Positions 24,813 to 34,128 of a DNA stretch of 44,053 nt are shown here, piece by piece. Below the pieces are notes generated by a model. The model was not told the DNA's origin. It ran no database searches and was given only the letters and a program-made list of their open reading frames with translations. Source of the stretch: Reyranella soli (lineage in GTDB: Bacteria; Pseudomonadota; Alphaproteobacteria; Reyranellales; Reyranellaceae); contig NZ_BKAJ01000119.1 in NCBI RefSeq assembly GCF_007992495.1, positions 1 through 44,053 of the forward strand, written 5' to 3'. How positions within the stretch are numbered: position 1 is the stretch's first letter; each line of letters opens with the position of its first letter. A program made the translations under genes and the position numbers.

Positions 24813-25142
24813 GTGGTCGACACGCCCCTGCGCGACATCGCCAAGGTGATCCGCAGCAAGAATGCCGGACCCTTCGAGATCACCCTCGATATCGTGTTCA
24901 AGACGCGCGAGGATTTCGAGGCGGTGAAAAGGAGCGGCGTGATCACCAAGGAGCTGGTGTCGCAGCTCTACAACGTGCCGACGCAGGCCATCATCACCTT
25001 CGGCTTCTTCGAACTCGTGAACGCTGTGAAGATCACCCTGCCGCGGCCGCGCGCCCAGGGCGGTGTCGGCGAGACCGACATGCATGCCGCCCAGCAGCAC
25101 GTGCCGCTTCAGGAGATCCGCGTGCCGTGGCCCGCGTCATGA
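24813..25142 (+). CDS. DUF4387 (AtuA-associated) family protein
   Basis: A 109-residue protein that accompanies AtuA-like proteins, in some genomes as a fused C-terminal domain. The sequence PLRDIAKVIRSKNAGPFEIT, LDIVFKTREDFEAVKRSGVI and VKITLPRPRAQGGVGETDMH is characteristic. GTG 24813 starts 2 bp after the AtuA stop. The stop overlaps the next gene's ATG at 25139 (ATGA). It probably forms a complex with the AtuA-like protein. Biochemical role unknown. Confidence 0.9.
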   Translation: MVDTPLRDIAKVIRSKNAGPFEITLDIVFKTREDFEAVKRSGVITKELVSQLYNVPTQAIITFGFFELVNAVKITLPRPRAQGGVGETDMHAAQQHVPLQEIRVPWPAS

Positions 25143-26098
25143 TCGGCAGGCGCACGCTTCTGGCGGGCGCAGCGGTTGCGCTCGCCGGACGCGCCGAGGC
25201 GCAGGCCTGGCCCAACCGGCCGATCAAGCTGATCGCCCCCTTCGCGCCGGGCGGCGGTTCCGACTTTACCAGCCGGCTGGTTGCCGAGAAGCTCACGGCG
25301 CGGCTCGGCCAGACCATGCTGGTCGAGAACAAGCCGGGCGCCGGCGGCAATCTCGGCGCCGAAGCCGCCATCAAGTCACCGCCCGATGGCTACACCTACC
25401 TCACCATCTCAGGCAGCTATGCCATCAACTCGATCCTGCACAAGCCGTCGTTCGATTCGCTGAACGACATCGTGGCGATCGGCCAGTTCACCGAGGAGCC
25501 GAGCGTGCTCTGCGTCGGCGCGGCGGTGCCGGTGAAGACGCTGGGCGAGCTGGTGGCGCTGTGCAAGCGCGAGCCGGGAAAACTGAGCTACGGCTCGAGC
25601 GGGCCGGGTGGACTGGTTCATCTCGCCACCGAGTTCTTCCTCGATGCGGCCGGCATCAAGGCGACCCATGTGCCCTATCGCGGCACCGCGCCCGCCCTCG
25701 CCGACCTGCTGGCAGGGAACCTCGAGATGCTGAGCGGCGGCACGACGACCATGCTGCCCTACATCAAAAGCGGCAAGCTGCGCGGACTTGCCATCAGCAC
25801 GACCAAAAGGCTGGCCGCCGCGCCCGACATTCCCTCGTACACCGAGCAGGGCTATCCGACGGTCAACTTCGGGCTGTGGCACGGCATGATCGGCCCCAAG
25901 GACATTCCCGACGCCATCGTGAGCAAGCTGAATGCCGAGCTCGACGCAGTGCTGAAAAGCCCGGAAGTCTCCGGACGCCTGGCCGAGGACGGCGTGATCA
26001 CCGTCGGCGGCTCCTCTCAGGCCTTCATGGACACCATCCGCGCCGAGGTCGAGCGCTGGCAGGCTTTCATCAAGCGCACGGGCATCAAGCTGGAATAG
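25139..26098 (+). CDS. Bug-family (TctC) binding protein of the AtuA-like operon
   Basis: A 319-residue periplasmic receptor of the tripartite tricarboxylate transporter family. ATG 25139 (MIGRRTLLAGAAVALAGRAE) gives a twin-Arg-containing signal cleaved after AEAQA; a GTG 12 bp upstream is an alternative. Signatures are WPNRPIKLIAPFAPGGGSDF, VENKPGAGGNLGAEA and VPYRGTAPALADLLAGNLE. It overlaps the DUF4387 stop by 4 bp, so the three genes are one operon under the GntR operator. No TctAB genes are nearby. It is convergent with the efflux operon with only 3 bp between stops. Confidence 0.92.
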   Translation: MIGRRTLLAGAAVALAGRAEAQAWPNRPIKLIAPFAPGGGSDFTSRLVAEKLTARLGQTMLVENKPGAGGNLGAEAAIKSPPDGYTYLTISGSYAINSILHKPSFDSLNDIVAIGQFTEEPSVLCVGAAVPVKTLGELVALCKREPGKLSYGSSGPGGLVHLATEFFLDAAGIKATHVPYRGTAPALADLLAGNLEMLSGGTTTMLPYIKSGKLRGLAISTTKRLAAAPDIPSYTEQGYPTVNFGLWHGMIGPKDIPDAIVSKLNAELDAVLKSPEVSGRLAEDGVITVGGSSQAFMDTIRAEVERWQAFIKRTGIKLE

Positions 26099-26101
26099 CG
26101 C

Positions 26102-27667
26102 TCACGAGCGCGACCAGAATCTCCACCACGGCTTCTCGGGCTCCAGGCTCTGCGGCGTCGGCATCGGCGGCTGTGGCGTCTGGTTGATGCCGCCGACCGG
26201 ATAGGGCGCCGGCAGGTCGGTGTCGCGCCAGCCGCCACCCAGCGCCAGCACCAGGTTGGCGCTGGTGGTCAGCCGGCTGAGCCGGATCGTCAGCAGGGTC
26301 TGCTCGGCCGACAGCGCCGCGGTCTGGGTCTGCACCACCGTCGTGTAGGGCACGGTGCCCAGCTGGTACTGGTTGAGCGACAGCCGCTCGGCGAGGCGGG
26401 CGGCGGCGACGGCGGCGCGTTGCACCCGCTCCTGTTGCTCCAGCACGCGCTGCTGCACCAGCGCATCCTCGACCTGCTGGAACGCGACCAGGATGGTCTG
26501 GCGATAGAGCGCGACCTGGGAATCATAGCGCGCCCTGGCACCCTCGACCTGCGCCTTGAGCGCGCCGCCATCGATCAGCGTCGCCGCCAACTGCGGGCCG
26601 ACCGACCAAACCGCGTTACTGAGGGTGAGCAGCGCGTTGAGGCTGCTGCCCACCATGGTGACCGTGCTGGCGAGAGAGATGTTGGGATAGTAGGCGGCAA
26701 TGGCCACGCCGATCTGGGCGTTGGCCGCCGCCATCTGGCGCTCGGCCGCGGCGATGTCGGGCCGCCGTTCCAGGAGCGTCGAGGGGATCCCGGGCTCGAT
26801 GGTCGGTATCTCCGGCGGCACCGGCCCGGGCGCGACGCTGAGCTCGGCCGGCGCCTTGCCGGCCAGGACGGCGACCGCATGCTCGAAGGTGGCACGGTTG
26901 ATGTTCTCAGCGACCAACTGGGCGCGGGTCTGCTCGAGCTGGGTCTGCGCCTGGGCGAGGTCGACGCGGCTGACGATGCCGGCATCGAGCTGGTTCTGCA
27001 CGATCTCGGCCGAGCGCGTGAAGGCGGCCACCGACTCCTGGAAGACCCTGATGCGCTGCTCGGAGATGCGCATGGAGAAGTAGTTGATCGCCATGTTGGC
27101 CTGCGCCGACAGCCGCGCATTGGCGAGGTCCGCGGCACTCGCCTGGGCCGCCGCAGAATCGCTTTCGACCTGGCGGCGAATGCGACCCCACAGGTCGATC
27201 TCCCAGTTCAAGCTCGGGCCGGCGGTGAACTGCCCGGCGCTGCCTGAGCCTGCGATGACGCCACCCGCCGTACTGCGGCCGCCGCCGCTGCCGCTGCCAC
27301 TCTGGGTGTAGCCGGCGTTGCCCGTGACCGTGGGATAGAGGCCGGACGAATCCTGGCGCACCAGCGCGCGCGCCTGGCGATAGGCGGCTTCGGCCTGCAT
27401 CAGCGTCTGGTTGGAGATGTCGATCATCGCCGCCAGCCGGTCGAGCGTCTGATCGTCGTACATCGACCACCACGGGCCGCGATCGATGGCGTCACGCGGC
27501 ATGGCCGGCTGGAAGTTGGCGGCCGCACCGACCACTGGCCCCGTCGTCTCCTTGAAGGCAAGCGACGGCGGATCGGCCGGCGGCGGCCGCTTGTAGTCAG
27601 GGCCGACCATGCAGCCGCCGGCCGCAAGAACCGAGGCGAACGCCAGAACGTAACGCGGTGACATCAT
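26102..27667 (-). CDS. NodT-family outer-membrane efflux lipoprotein
   Basis: A 521-residue outer-membrane channel of the TolC superfamily (RND outer-membrane factor, NodT group). The lipoprotein signal MMSPRYVLAFASVLAAGG ends at Cys19 and the mature protein starts MVGPDYKRPPPADPP, typical of OprM-like proteins. Two outer-membrane-efflux repeats with long coiled-coil helices follow (for example QTLMQAEAAYRQARALVRQD, then PNISLASTVTMVGSSLNALL). ATG 27667 overlaps the preceding permease stop (4 bp). It completes the tripartite pump with the two RND permeases and the adaptor. The upstream open frame is a shadow of the permease gene. Confidence 0.94.
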   Translation of the reverse strand: MMSPRYVLAFASVLAAGGCMVGPDYKRPPPADPPSLAFKETTGPVVGAAANFQPAMPRDAIDRGPWWSMYDDQTLDRLAAMIDISNQTLMQAEAAYRQARALVRQDSSGLYPTVTGNAGYTQSGSGSGGGRSTAGGVIAGSGSAGQFTAGPSLNWEIDLWGRIRRQVESDSAAAQASAADLANARLSAQANMAINYFSMRISEQRIRVFQESVAAFTRSAEIVQNQLDAGIVSRVDLAQAQTQLEQTRAQLVAENINRATFEHAVAVLAGKAPAELSVAPGPVPPEIPTIEPGIPSTLLERRPDIAAAERQMAAANAQIGVAIAAYYPNISLASTVTMVGSSLNALLTLSNAVWSVGPQLAATLIDGGALKAQVEGARARYDSQVALYRQTILVAFQQVEDALVQQRVLEQQERVQRAAVAAARLAERLSLNQYQLGTVPYTTVVQTQTAALSAEQTLLTIRLSRLTTSANLVLALGGGWRDTDLPAPYPVGGINQTPQPPMPTPQSLEPEKPWWRFWSRS

Positions 27668-30600
27668 GCTGTTGCCGGACCCGGCGTTCCCCCATGACTT
27701 CCGAGGGCACGGGCAACGCGGCTGGGGCGATCGCGGTCGCGTCGGCGGAAGCGGTCGAGATAGAGGTAGATCACCGGCGTCGTATAGAGCGTGAGGATCT
27801 GGCTGACGAACAGGCCGCCGATGATCGAGATTCCGAGCGGCTGGCGCAACTCCGCGCCGTCGCCAAAGCCGATGGCGAGCGGCAGGGCGCCCAGGATCGC
27901 GGCCATGGTCGTCATCAGGATGGGACGGAAGCGCAGCACGGCCGCCTGATGGATCGCCTCGGCGGGATCGAGGCCCTCGCTGCGTTCGCGGTCGAGCGCC
28001 ACGTCGATCATCATGATGGCGTTCTTCTTGACGATGCCGATCAGCAGCAGCACGCCGATCATGGCGATCAGGCTGAACTCCACATTGGTGATCTTGAGCG
28101 CCAGCAAGGCGCCGATGCCGGCCGACGGCAGGGTCGACAGGATGGTGATGGGATGGATGTAGCTCTCGTAGAGGATGCCGAGCACGATATAGACGGCGGC
28201 CAGCGCCGCCAGCACCAGCAGGAGCTGGCTGCTCAAATTCTGCTGGAAGGCGCGCGCCGTGCCCTGGAACGAGCCGTGGATGGTGGCCGGCATGCCGATC
28301 TCGTGCATGGTGGCGTTCACATAGGCGACGGCGTCGGAGAGCGTCTTGCCCGGGACCAGGTTGAAGGAGATCGTGCTGGCGACGAACAGGCCCTGGTGAT
28401 TGACGGCAAGCGGCGTCGTGCCGAACTCGTACTTCACGAGCTGCGACAACGGAATCATCGTCTCGGCCGTGGTGCTGACCGCCGCCCCCGTCGAGGCCGA
28501 CCCGCGGCCGGAGACCGCGATCGCGTTGGTGCGCTGATTGCGCACGGCCGCCGTCGGATCGACGGCGCCGGCGGCCAGCGGCGTGGTCGCGACGATGGCG
28601 CCAGTCGCCTGGGCACCGCTGATCGCGCCGCCGGTCGTCGAGACATAGATGTCCTTCAGCCGCTCGGGGTTCTCCCAGTACTCGGGCGCCACCTCCATGA
28701 CGACGTGATACTGGTTCAGCGCATTGTAGATGGTCGAGACCTGGCGCTGGCCGAAGGCATCGTACAGCGTCGAGGAGATCGAGCGCGTCGACACGCCGAG
28801 CCGGGCCGCCGCGTCGCGATCGATGGTGAGGTTGACCTGCAGGCCGCGCTGCTGCTGGTCGGAATCGACGTCGGTGATGACCGACTGATCCTGGCGCAGG
28901 GCCTCGGTGAGCTTCGGCGCCCAGGTATAGAGGTCGGGCAGCGAATCGGCCTGCAGGGTGAACTGGTACTGCGCGTTGCTCTGGCGGCCGCCGACCCGGA
29001 TGTCCTGCACCGCCGCCATGAACAGGTTGGCGCCCGGGACCTGGGATAGCTTGGGCCGCAGCCGGGCAATCACCTGGTCGGCCGAGATCTTGCGCTCGTT
29101 CAAGGGCTTCAGCGTGGCGAACACGAAGCCCGAATTGGTCGAGAAGCCGCCGGTGAAGCCCGCCACGCTTTCGATCGCCGGATCCTGGCGCACGATCTCC
29201 ATGAACTGCCGGAACTTCCGGCGCATGGCCTGGAAGGAGATGCTCTGGTCGGCGCGGATGCCACCGACGATGCGGCCGGTGTCCTGCTGCGGGAAGAAGC
29301 CTTTGGGGATGGTGACGTAGAGATCGATGTTCAGGATCACCGTCGCCAGGAACACCAGCATGGTCGCCAGCGGATGGCGCAGCACGAAGCGCAGGCTCCC
29401 GCCGTACCAGCGCTGCAGGGCGGCAAAGCCCCGCTCGCTCCAGCGGAAGAAGCGGCCGGGCGGCCGCGTGGTGTCGTGCGGCCGCAGCACGTAGGCACAC
29501 ATCATCGGCGTGGTGGTGAGCGACACCACCATCGAGATCACGATGGCAAGCGACAGCGTGACGGCGAATTCGCGGAACAGGCGGCCGACGATGCCCTGCA
29601 TCAGCAGGATGGGGATGAACACCGCGATCAGCGACACGCTCATCGACACCACGGTGAAGCCGACCTCGCGCGCGCCCTGAAGGGCCGCATCGATGCGGCC
29701 CATGCCGGCCTCGATATGGCGCGAGACGTTCTCCAGCACGATGATGGCGTCGTCGACCACGAACCCCGCGGCGATCGCCATGGCCATCAGCGACAGGTTG
29801 TTGATGCTGTAGTCCAGCAGGTACATGCCGCCGAAGGTGGCGATCAGCGACACCGGCACGGCCACGGCGGCGACGAAGCCGGCGCGGGCCGAGCGCAGGA
29901 AGGCGAAGGTCACCAGCACGACCAGGATGATGCTGATCAGCAGCGCGTGCTCGACCTCCTTCAGGGAGCCGCGGATGGTGACGGTGCGGTCGCTCACGAC
30001 CTGCAGGTCGACGTCGTTGGGCAATGCCGCCTGAAGCTCAGGCAGCAGGCCCCTCACCTCGTCGACCGTCTCGATGACGTTGGCGTTGGGCTGCAGGTAG
30101 ATGATCACCAGCACCGAGCGCTTGCCGTTGGCCTGGCCCTCGTTGCGGATGTTCTCGGTGGCGTCGATGACCTCGGCCACTTCGGACAGCCGGACCGGCG
30201 CGCCGTTGCGCCAGGCGATGATCAGCGGCCGGTACTCCGCCGCCGTGGTTGCCTGGTCGTTGGAATAGATCTGGAAGCGTCGCTCGCCGTCCTCGAGCGC
30301 ACCCTTGGGCGAGTTGGCATTGGCGGCGGCCAGGGCGGCGCGCACGCTCTCGAGGCCGATCTGGTACTTGTTGAGCGCCGTCGGATTGATTTCCACGCGC
30401 ACCGCAGGCAACGAGCTGCCGCCCAGCACCACCTGGCCGACGCCCGTCACCTGGCTGAGCTTCTGCTGCAGGATGTTGGAGGCGGCGTCGAACAGGCGGC
30501 CCTGGCCCAGCGTGTCGGACGTGACGGCCAGCACGACAGCCGGCGCGTCGGCCGGGTTGATCTTGCGATACTGCGGATTGCTCGGCAGGTCGCTCGGCAT

Positions 30601-30954
30601 CTCCATGCGGGCGGCATTGATGGCCGCCTGCACGTCGCGCGCCGCCCCGTCGATGCTCCTGGACAGGTCGAACTGCAGAGTGATGCGCGAATTACCAACG
30701 GTGCTCATCGAGGTGATCTCGGTGACACCGGCGATGGCACCGAGCGCCCGCTCGAGCGGCGTGGTCAGGCTGGTGGCCACGGTCTCGGGCGACGCGCCGG
30801 GCAGGCTGGCCGAGACCTGGATGGTCGGGAAATCGACCTTGGGCAGCGGTGACACCGGCAGCTTCAGGAAGGCGACCAGGCCCGCCAGCGCAATGCCGAT
30901 GGTCAGCAGCGTCGTCGCCACCGGCCGGGCAATGAAGGGCGCCGACAGGTTCAT
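27664..30954 (-). CDS. RND efflux permease, second subunit (MdtC-like)
   Basis: A 1096-residue inner-membrane proton-driven exporter of the HAE1 RND family with twelve transmembrane helices and two large periplasmic loops. It opens MNLSAPFIARPVATTLLTIG and has the TM4 proton-relay motif AAGFVVDDAIIVLENVSRHI, plus GIVKKNAIMMIDVALDRERS in TM10. It differs from the first permease at 30951-34115 by an insertion in the second periplasmic loop (AATTPLAAGAVDPTAAVRNQ). A pair of different RND genes in tandem is the MdtBC arrangement, whose products form a B2C heterotrimer. ATG 30954 overlaps the first permease stop by 4 bp. Substrates are likely bile-salt-like compounds, novobiocin or metals (inference). 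Confidence 0.95.
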   Translation of the reverse strand: MNLSAPFIARPVATTLLTIGIALAGLVAFLKLPVSPLPKVDFPTIQVSASLPGASPETVATSLTTPLERALGAIAGVTEITSMSTVGNSRITLQFDLSRSIDGAARDVQAAINAARMEMPSDLPSNPQYRKINPADAPAVVLAVTSDTLGQGRLFDAASNILQQKLSQVTGVGQVVLGGSSLPAVRVEINPTALNKYQIGLESVRAALAAANANSPKGALEDGERRFQIYSNDQATTAAEYRPLIIAWRNGAPVRLSEVAEVIDATENIRNEGQANGKRSVLVIIYLQPNANVIETVDEVRGLLPELQAALPNDVDLQVVSDRTVTIRGSLKEVEHALLISIILVVLVTFAFLRSARAGFVAAVAVPVSLIATFGGMYLLDYSINNLSLMAMAIAAGFVVDDAIIVLENVSRHIEAGMGRIDAALQGAREVGFTVVSMSVSLIAVFIPILLMQGIVGRLFREFAVTLSLAIVISMVVSLTTTPMMCAYVLRPHDTTRPPGRFFRWSERGFAALQRWYGGSLRFVLRHPLATMLVFLATVILNIDLYVTIPKGFFPQQDTGRIVGGIRADQSISFQAMRRKFRQFMEIVRQDPAIESVAGFTGGFSTNSGFVFATLKPLNERKISADQVIARLRPKLSQVPGANLFMAAVQDIRVGGRQSNAQYQFTLQADSLPDLYTWAPKLTEALRQDQSVITDVDSDQQQRGLQVNLTIDRDAAARLGVSTRSISSTLYDAFGQRQVSTIYNALNQYHVVMEVAPEYWENPERLKDIYVSTTGGAISGAQATGAIVATTPLAAGAVDPTAAVRNQRTNAIAVSGRGSASTGAAVSTTAETMIPLSQLVKYEFGTTPLAVNHQGLFVASTISFNLVPGKTLSDAVAYVNATMHEIGMPATIHGSFQGTARAFQQNLSSQLLLVLAALAAVYIVLGILYESYIHPITILSTLPSAGIGALLALKITNVEFSLIAMIGVLLLIGIVKKNAIMMIDVALDRERSEGLDPAEAIHQAAVLRFRPILMTTMAAILGALPLAIGFGDGAELRQPLGISIIGGLFVSQILTLYTTPVIYLYLDRFRRRDRDRPSRVARALGSHGGTPGPATA

Positions 30955-33900
30955 GTCAGTGGCCTCTCACCGGCCGTCGGGTCGGGGCCTGTACGTGGCA
31001 CCGGATTGGCCGGCGTGTCGAGCGGCACACCGCGCAGGCGGCGGCCCAGGCGATCGAAGGCGAGATAGATCACCGGCGTGGTGAAGAGCGTCAGCACCTG
31101 GCTGACGATCAGGCCGCCGACGATGGTGATGCCGAGCGGCGAGCGCAATTCGGAGCCGGTGCCGCTGCCCAGCATCAGCGGCAATGCGCCCACGAGGGCG
31201 GCCACGGTGGTCATGAGGATCGGCCGGAAGCGCAGCAGGCAGGCCTGGTGGATAGCCTCCTGCGGCGTCTTGCCTTCGTTGCGCTCCGCGTCCAGAGCGA
31301 AGTCGATCATCATGATGGCGTTCTTCTTGACGATGCCGATCAGCAGAACGATGCCGATGATGGCGACGACGCTGAGATCGGCGCCAGCCATCATCAGCGC
31401 CAGCAGCGCGCCGATGCCGGCGGACGGCAGGGTCGACAGGATCGTGATGGGATGGATGTAGCTCTCGTAGAGCACTCCCAGCACGATATAGACCGTGACG
31501 ATGGCGGCCAGGATCAGCAGCAGCTGGCTGTCGAGCGACTTCTGGAAGGCGAGCGCGGCACCCTGGAAGTGCGTGGTCATCGACAAGGGCATGCCGATCT
31601 CGCGCTGCGCCGCCTGGATGGCATCGACCGCCTGGCCCAGCGCATAGCCCGGCGCCAGGTTGAAGGAGATGGTGGTGGCCGGGAACTGGCCGAGCCGATC
31701 CTGCCGCAACGGCGACGTGCGTTCCTCGAAGGTGGCGATGGACGACATCGGCACCTGCTTGCCGCCGGCGCCGGGCAGATAGAGGTTGCTGAGCGAATCG
31801 ATGGAACGGCCCATCGACGGCTCGACCTCGTAGATCACGCGGTACTGGTTGGACTGGCCGTAGACCGTCGAGACGATGCGCTGGCCGAAGGCGTCGTACA
31901 GCACGTTGTTGACCGAGGCGGCGGTGATGCCGAAGCGGGCGGCGGCATCTCGATCGATCTTGATGAACAGCGACAGGCCCTTGGCCTGCATGTCGGTGGT
32001 GACGTCGACGATCTCGGGCAGACGCTGCAGGCGATCCATCAGGCGCGGCACCCAGGTGTCGAAGTCCTCGGGCTTGGGGCTCTGCAGGACGAACTGGTAC
32101 TGCGTGCGGCTCACCGTCGAATCGATCGTGAGGTCCTGCGCCGGCTGCATGTAGAGCGAAATGCCCTGCACCGACGCCGTATCGCGCTGGATGCGGCGGA
32201 TGATCTGGCTGGCCGTCAGGCTGCGCTCGCTGCGCGGCTTGAGGTTGATCAGCATGCGGCCCGAATTCAAGGTCGCGTTGGTGCCGTCGACGCCGATGAA
32301 GGAGCTGAGACTCTCGACGTCGGGATCGTCGAGGATGGCCGTGGCCAGCGCGTTCTGGCGCTTGGCCATGGCCTCGAAGGAGATCGACTGCGGCGCCTCG
32401 GTCACGGCCTGGATCAGGCCGGTATCCTGCACCGGGAAGAAGCCCTTGGGGATCACGACGTAGAGCAGCACGGTCAGCACGATCGTCCCGATTGCGATCA
32501 GGAGCGTGAGCGGCTGGTGGCGGAAGACCACGACCAGGCAGCGGTCGTACAAGCCGATCAGCCGGCCGAACCAGCCCGCACCGAGCGCTTCCGCTTCGGG
32601 ATGCGGATGCGCCGCCGTCTGCTCGGCGTGCGCCGTCCGCTGGCGCAGCAGCTGGGCGCACATCATCGGCACCAGGGTCAGCGACACAATGGCCGAGATC
32701 AGGATGGTGACCGAGAGCGTGACGGCGAACTCGCTGAACAGGCGACCGACCACGTCGCTCATGAACAGCAGCGGGATCAGCACGGCGATCAGCGACACGG
32801 TCAGCGAGACCACGGTGAAGGCGATCTGCTTGCTGCCCCGGAGCGCGGCCTCCTTGGGATCCTCGCCGCGTTCGATGTAACGGGCGATGTTCTCGATCAT
32901 GACGATGGCGTCGTCGACCACGAAGCCGGTGGCGATGGTAAGCGCCATGATCGAGAGATTGTTGAGGCTGAAGCCCGCGAGATACATCACCGCCAGGGTG
33001 CCGACGAGCGACAGCGGCACCGACAGGCTGGGGATCAGCGTCGCCCGCCAGTCGCCGAGGAACAGGAAGATCACGGCCACCACCAGGATCACGGCGAAGG
33101 TGAGCTCGATCTGCACGTCGCGCACCGAGGCGCGGATGGTGGTCGTGCGGTCGGTCAGGACTGCGATGTCGATCGAGGCGGGTATCGTTTCACGCAGCTG
33201 CGGCAGCAGCCGCTTGATGCTGTCGACCACCTCGATGACGTTGGCGCCGGGCTGGCGGCGGACGTTGATGATCACGGCCTGGGTGGTGTTCGTCCAGGCG
33301 GCCAGGCGATTGTTCTCCTGCCCCTCCTCGACCGTGGCGACGTCGCTCAGCCGCACCGGCGCGCCGTTGCGATAGGCGACGACGACGTCCTTGAACAGCT
33401 TGGGATCGGTGATCTGGTCGTTGGCGTTGATGGTATAGGCGCGCGCCGGGCCGTCGAAATTGCCCTTGGGCGTATTGACGTTGGCGTTGGCGATGGTGGT
33501 GCGCAGGTCGTCGACGTTCAGGCCATAGGCCGCAAGCGCGGTCGGGTTGGCGCGGATGCGCACGCCGGGCTTTTGGCCGCCGTCCAGGCTGACCAGGCCG
33601 ACGCCGGGGAGCTGCGAGATCTTCTGCGCCAGCCGCGTGTCGACGTAGTCGTAGACCTTGGTCAGCGGCTCGGTCTTGGAGGTGACGGCGAGTGTCAGCA
33701 CCGGCGCGTCGGCCGGGTTGATCTTGGCGTAGACCGGCGGCGAGGGCAGGTCCGAGGGCAGCAGGTTGCTCGCGGCGTTGATGGCGGCCTGCACCTGCTG
33801 CTCGGCGACGTCCAGGCCGAGCTTGAGGTCGAACTGCAAGACGATCGACGAGGCGCCGGCCGAGCTGGTCGACGTCATCTGGTTCAGGCCCGGCATCTGG

Positions 33901-34115
33901 CCAAACTGGCGCTCGAGCGGCGCGGTGACCGAGGAGGTCATGACCTCGGGGCTGGCGCCGGGATAGAGCGTCAGCACGCGAATGGTCGGGTAGTCGACCT
34001 GTGGCAACGCCGAGAGCGGCAGGAACCGGTAGGCGATCGCGCCCACGAGCATGATGGCGACCATCAGCAGCGAGGTCGCCACCGGACGTTCGATGAAGAT
34101 CCGCGACGGATTCAT
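30951..34115 (-). CDS. RND efflux permease, first subunit (MdtB-like)
   Basis: A 1054-residue HAE1-type RND transporter. ATG 34115 opens MNPSRIFIERPVATSLLMVA, the standard MdtB start; the extra upstream frame is a shadow of the adaptor gene. Proton-relay Asp pair in TGFVVDDAIVMIENIARYIE, TM10 motif GIVKKNAIMMIDFALDAERN, and two periplasmic pore domains. It begins 13 bp after the adaptor stop and ends overlapping the second permease. The two permeases share long blocks, consistent with duplication, yet each keeps its proton-relay Asp residues, so both may be active. Confidence 0.95.
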   Translation of the reverse strand: MNPSRIFIERPVATSLLMVAIMLVGAIAYRFLPLSALPQVDYPTIRVLTLYPGASPEVMTSSVTAPLERQFGQMPGLNQMTSTSSAGASSIVLQFDLKLGLDVAEQQVQAAINAASNLLPSDLPSPPVYAKINPADAPVLTLAVTSKTEPLTKVYDYVDTRLAQKISQLPGVGLVSLDGGQKPGVRIRANPTALAAYGLNVDDLRTTIANANVNTPKGNFDGPARAYTINANDQITDPKLFKDVVVAYRNGAPVRLSDVATVEEGQENNRLAAWTNTTQAVIINVRRQPGANVIEVVDSIKRLLPQLRETIPASIDIAVLTDRTTTIRASVRDVQIELTFAVILVVAVIFLFLGDWRATLIPSLSVPLSLVGTLAVMYLAGFSLNNLSIMALTIATGFVVDDAIVMIENIARYIERGEDPKEAALRGSKQIAFTVVSLTVSLIAVLIPLLFMSDVVGRLFSEFAVTLSVTILISAIVSLTLVPMMCAQLLRQRTAHAEQTAAHPHPEAEALGAGWFGRLIGLYDRCLVVVFRHQPLTLLIAIGTIVLTVLLYVVIPKGFFPVQDTGLIQAVTEAPQSISFEAMAKRQNALATAILDDPDVESLSSFIGVDGTNATLNSGRMLINLKPRSERSLTASQIIRRIQRDTASVQGISLYMQPAQDLTIDSTVSRTQYQFVLQSPKPEDFDTWVPRLMDRLQRLPEIVDVTTDMQAKGLSLFIKIDRDAAARFGITAASVNNVLYDAFGQRIVSTVYGQSNQYRVIYEVEPSMGRSIDSLSNLYLPGAGGKQVPMSSIATFEERTSPLRQDRLGQFPATTISFNLAPGYALGQAVDAIQAAQREIGMPLSMTTHFQGAALAFQKSLDSQLLLILAAIVTVYIVLGVLYESYIHPITILSTLPSAGIGALLALMMAGADLSVVAIIGIVLLIGIVKKNAIMMIDFALDAERNEGKTPQEAIHQACLLRFRPILMTTVAALVGALPLMLGSGTGSELRSPLGITIVGGLIVSQVLTLFTTPVIYLAFDRLGRRLRGVPLDTPANPVPRTGPDPTAGERPLT

Positions 34116-34128
34116 GTCGCGGGTGGGA

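Noticed and set aside
29374..30852. Long plus-strand open frame opposite the RND permease (and a similar one at 31248-34538)
   Set aside because: His/Asp/Gln-rich antisense shadows of high-GC permease genes; the sense strand has clear RND motifs throughout.
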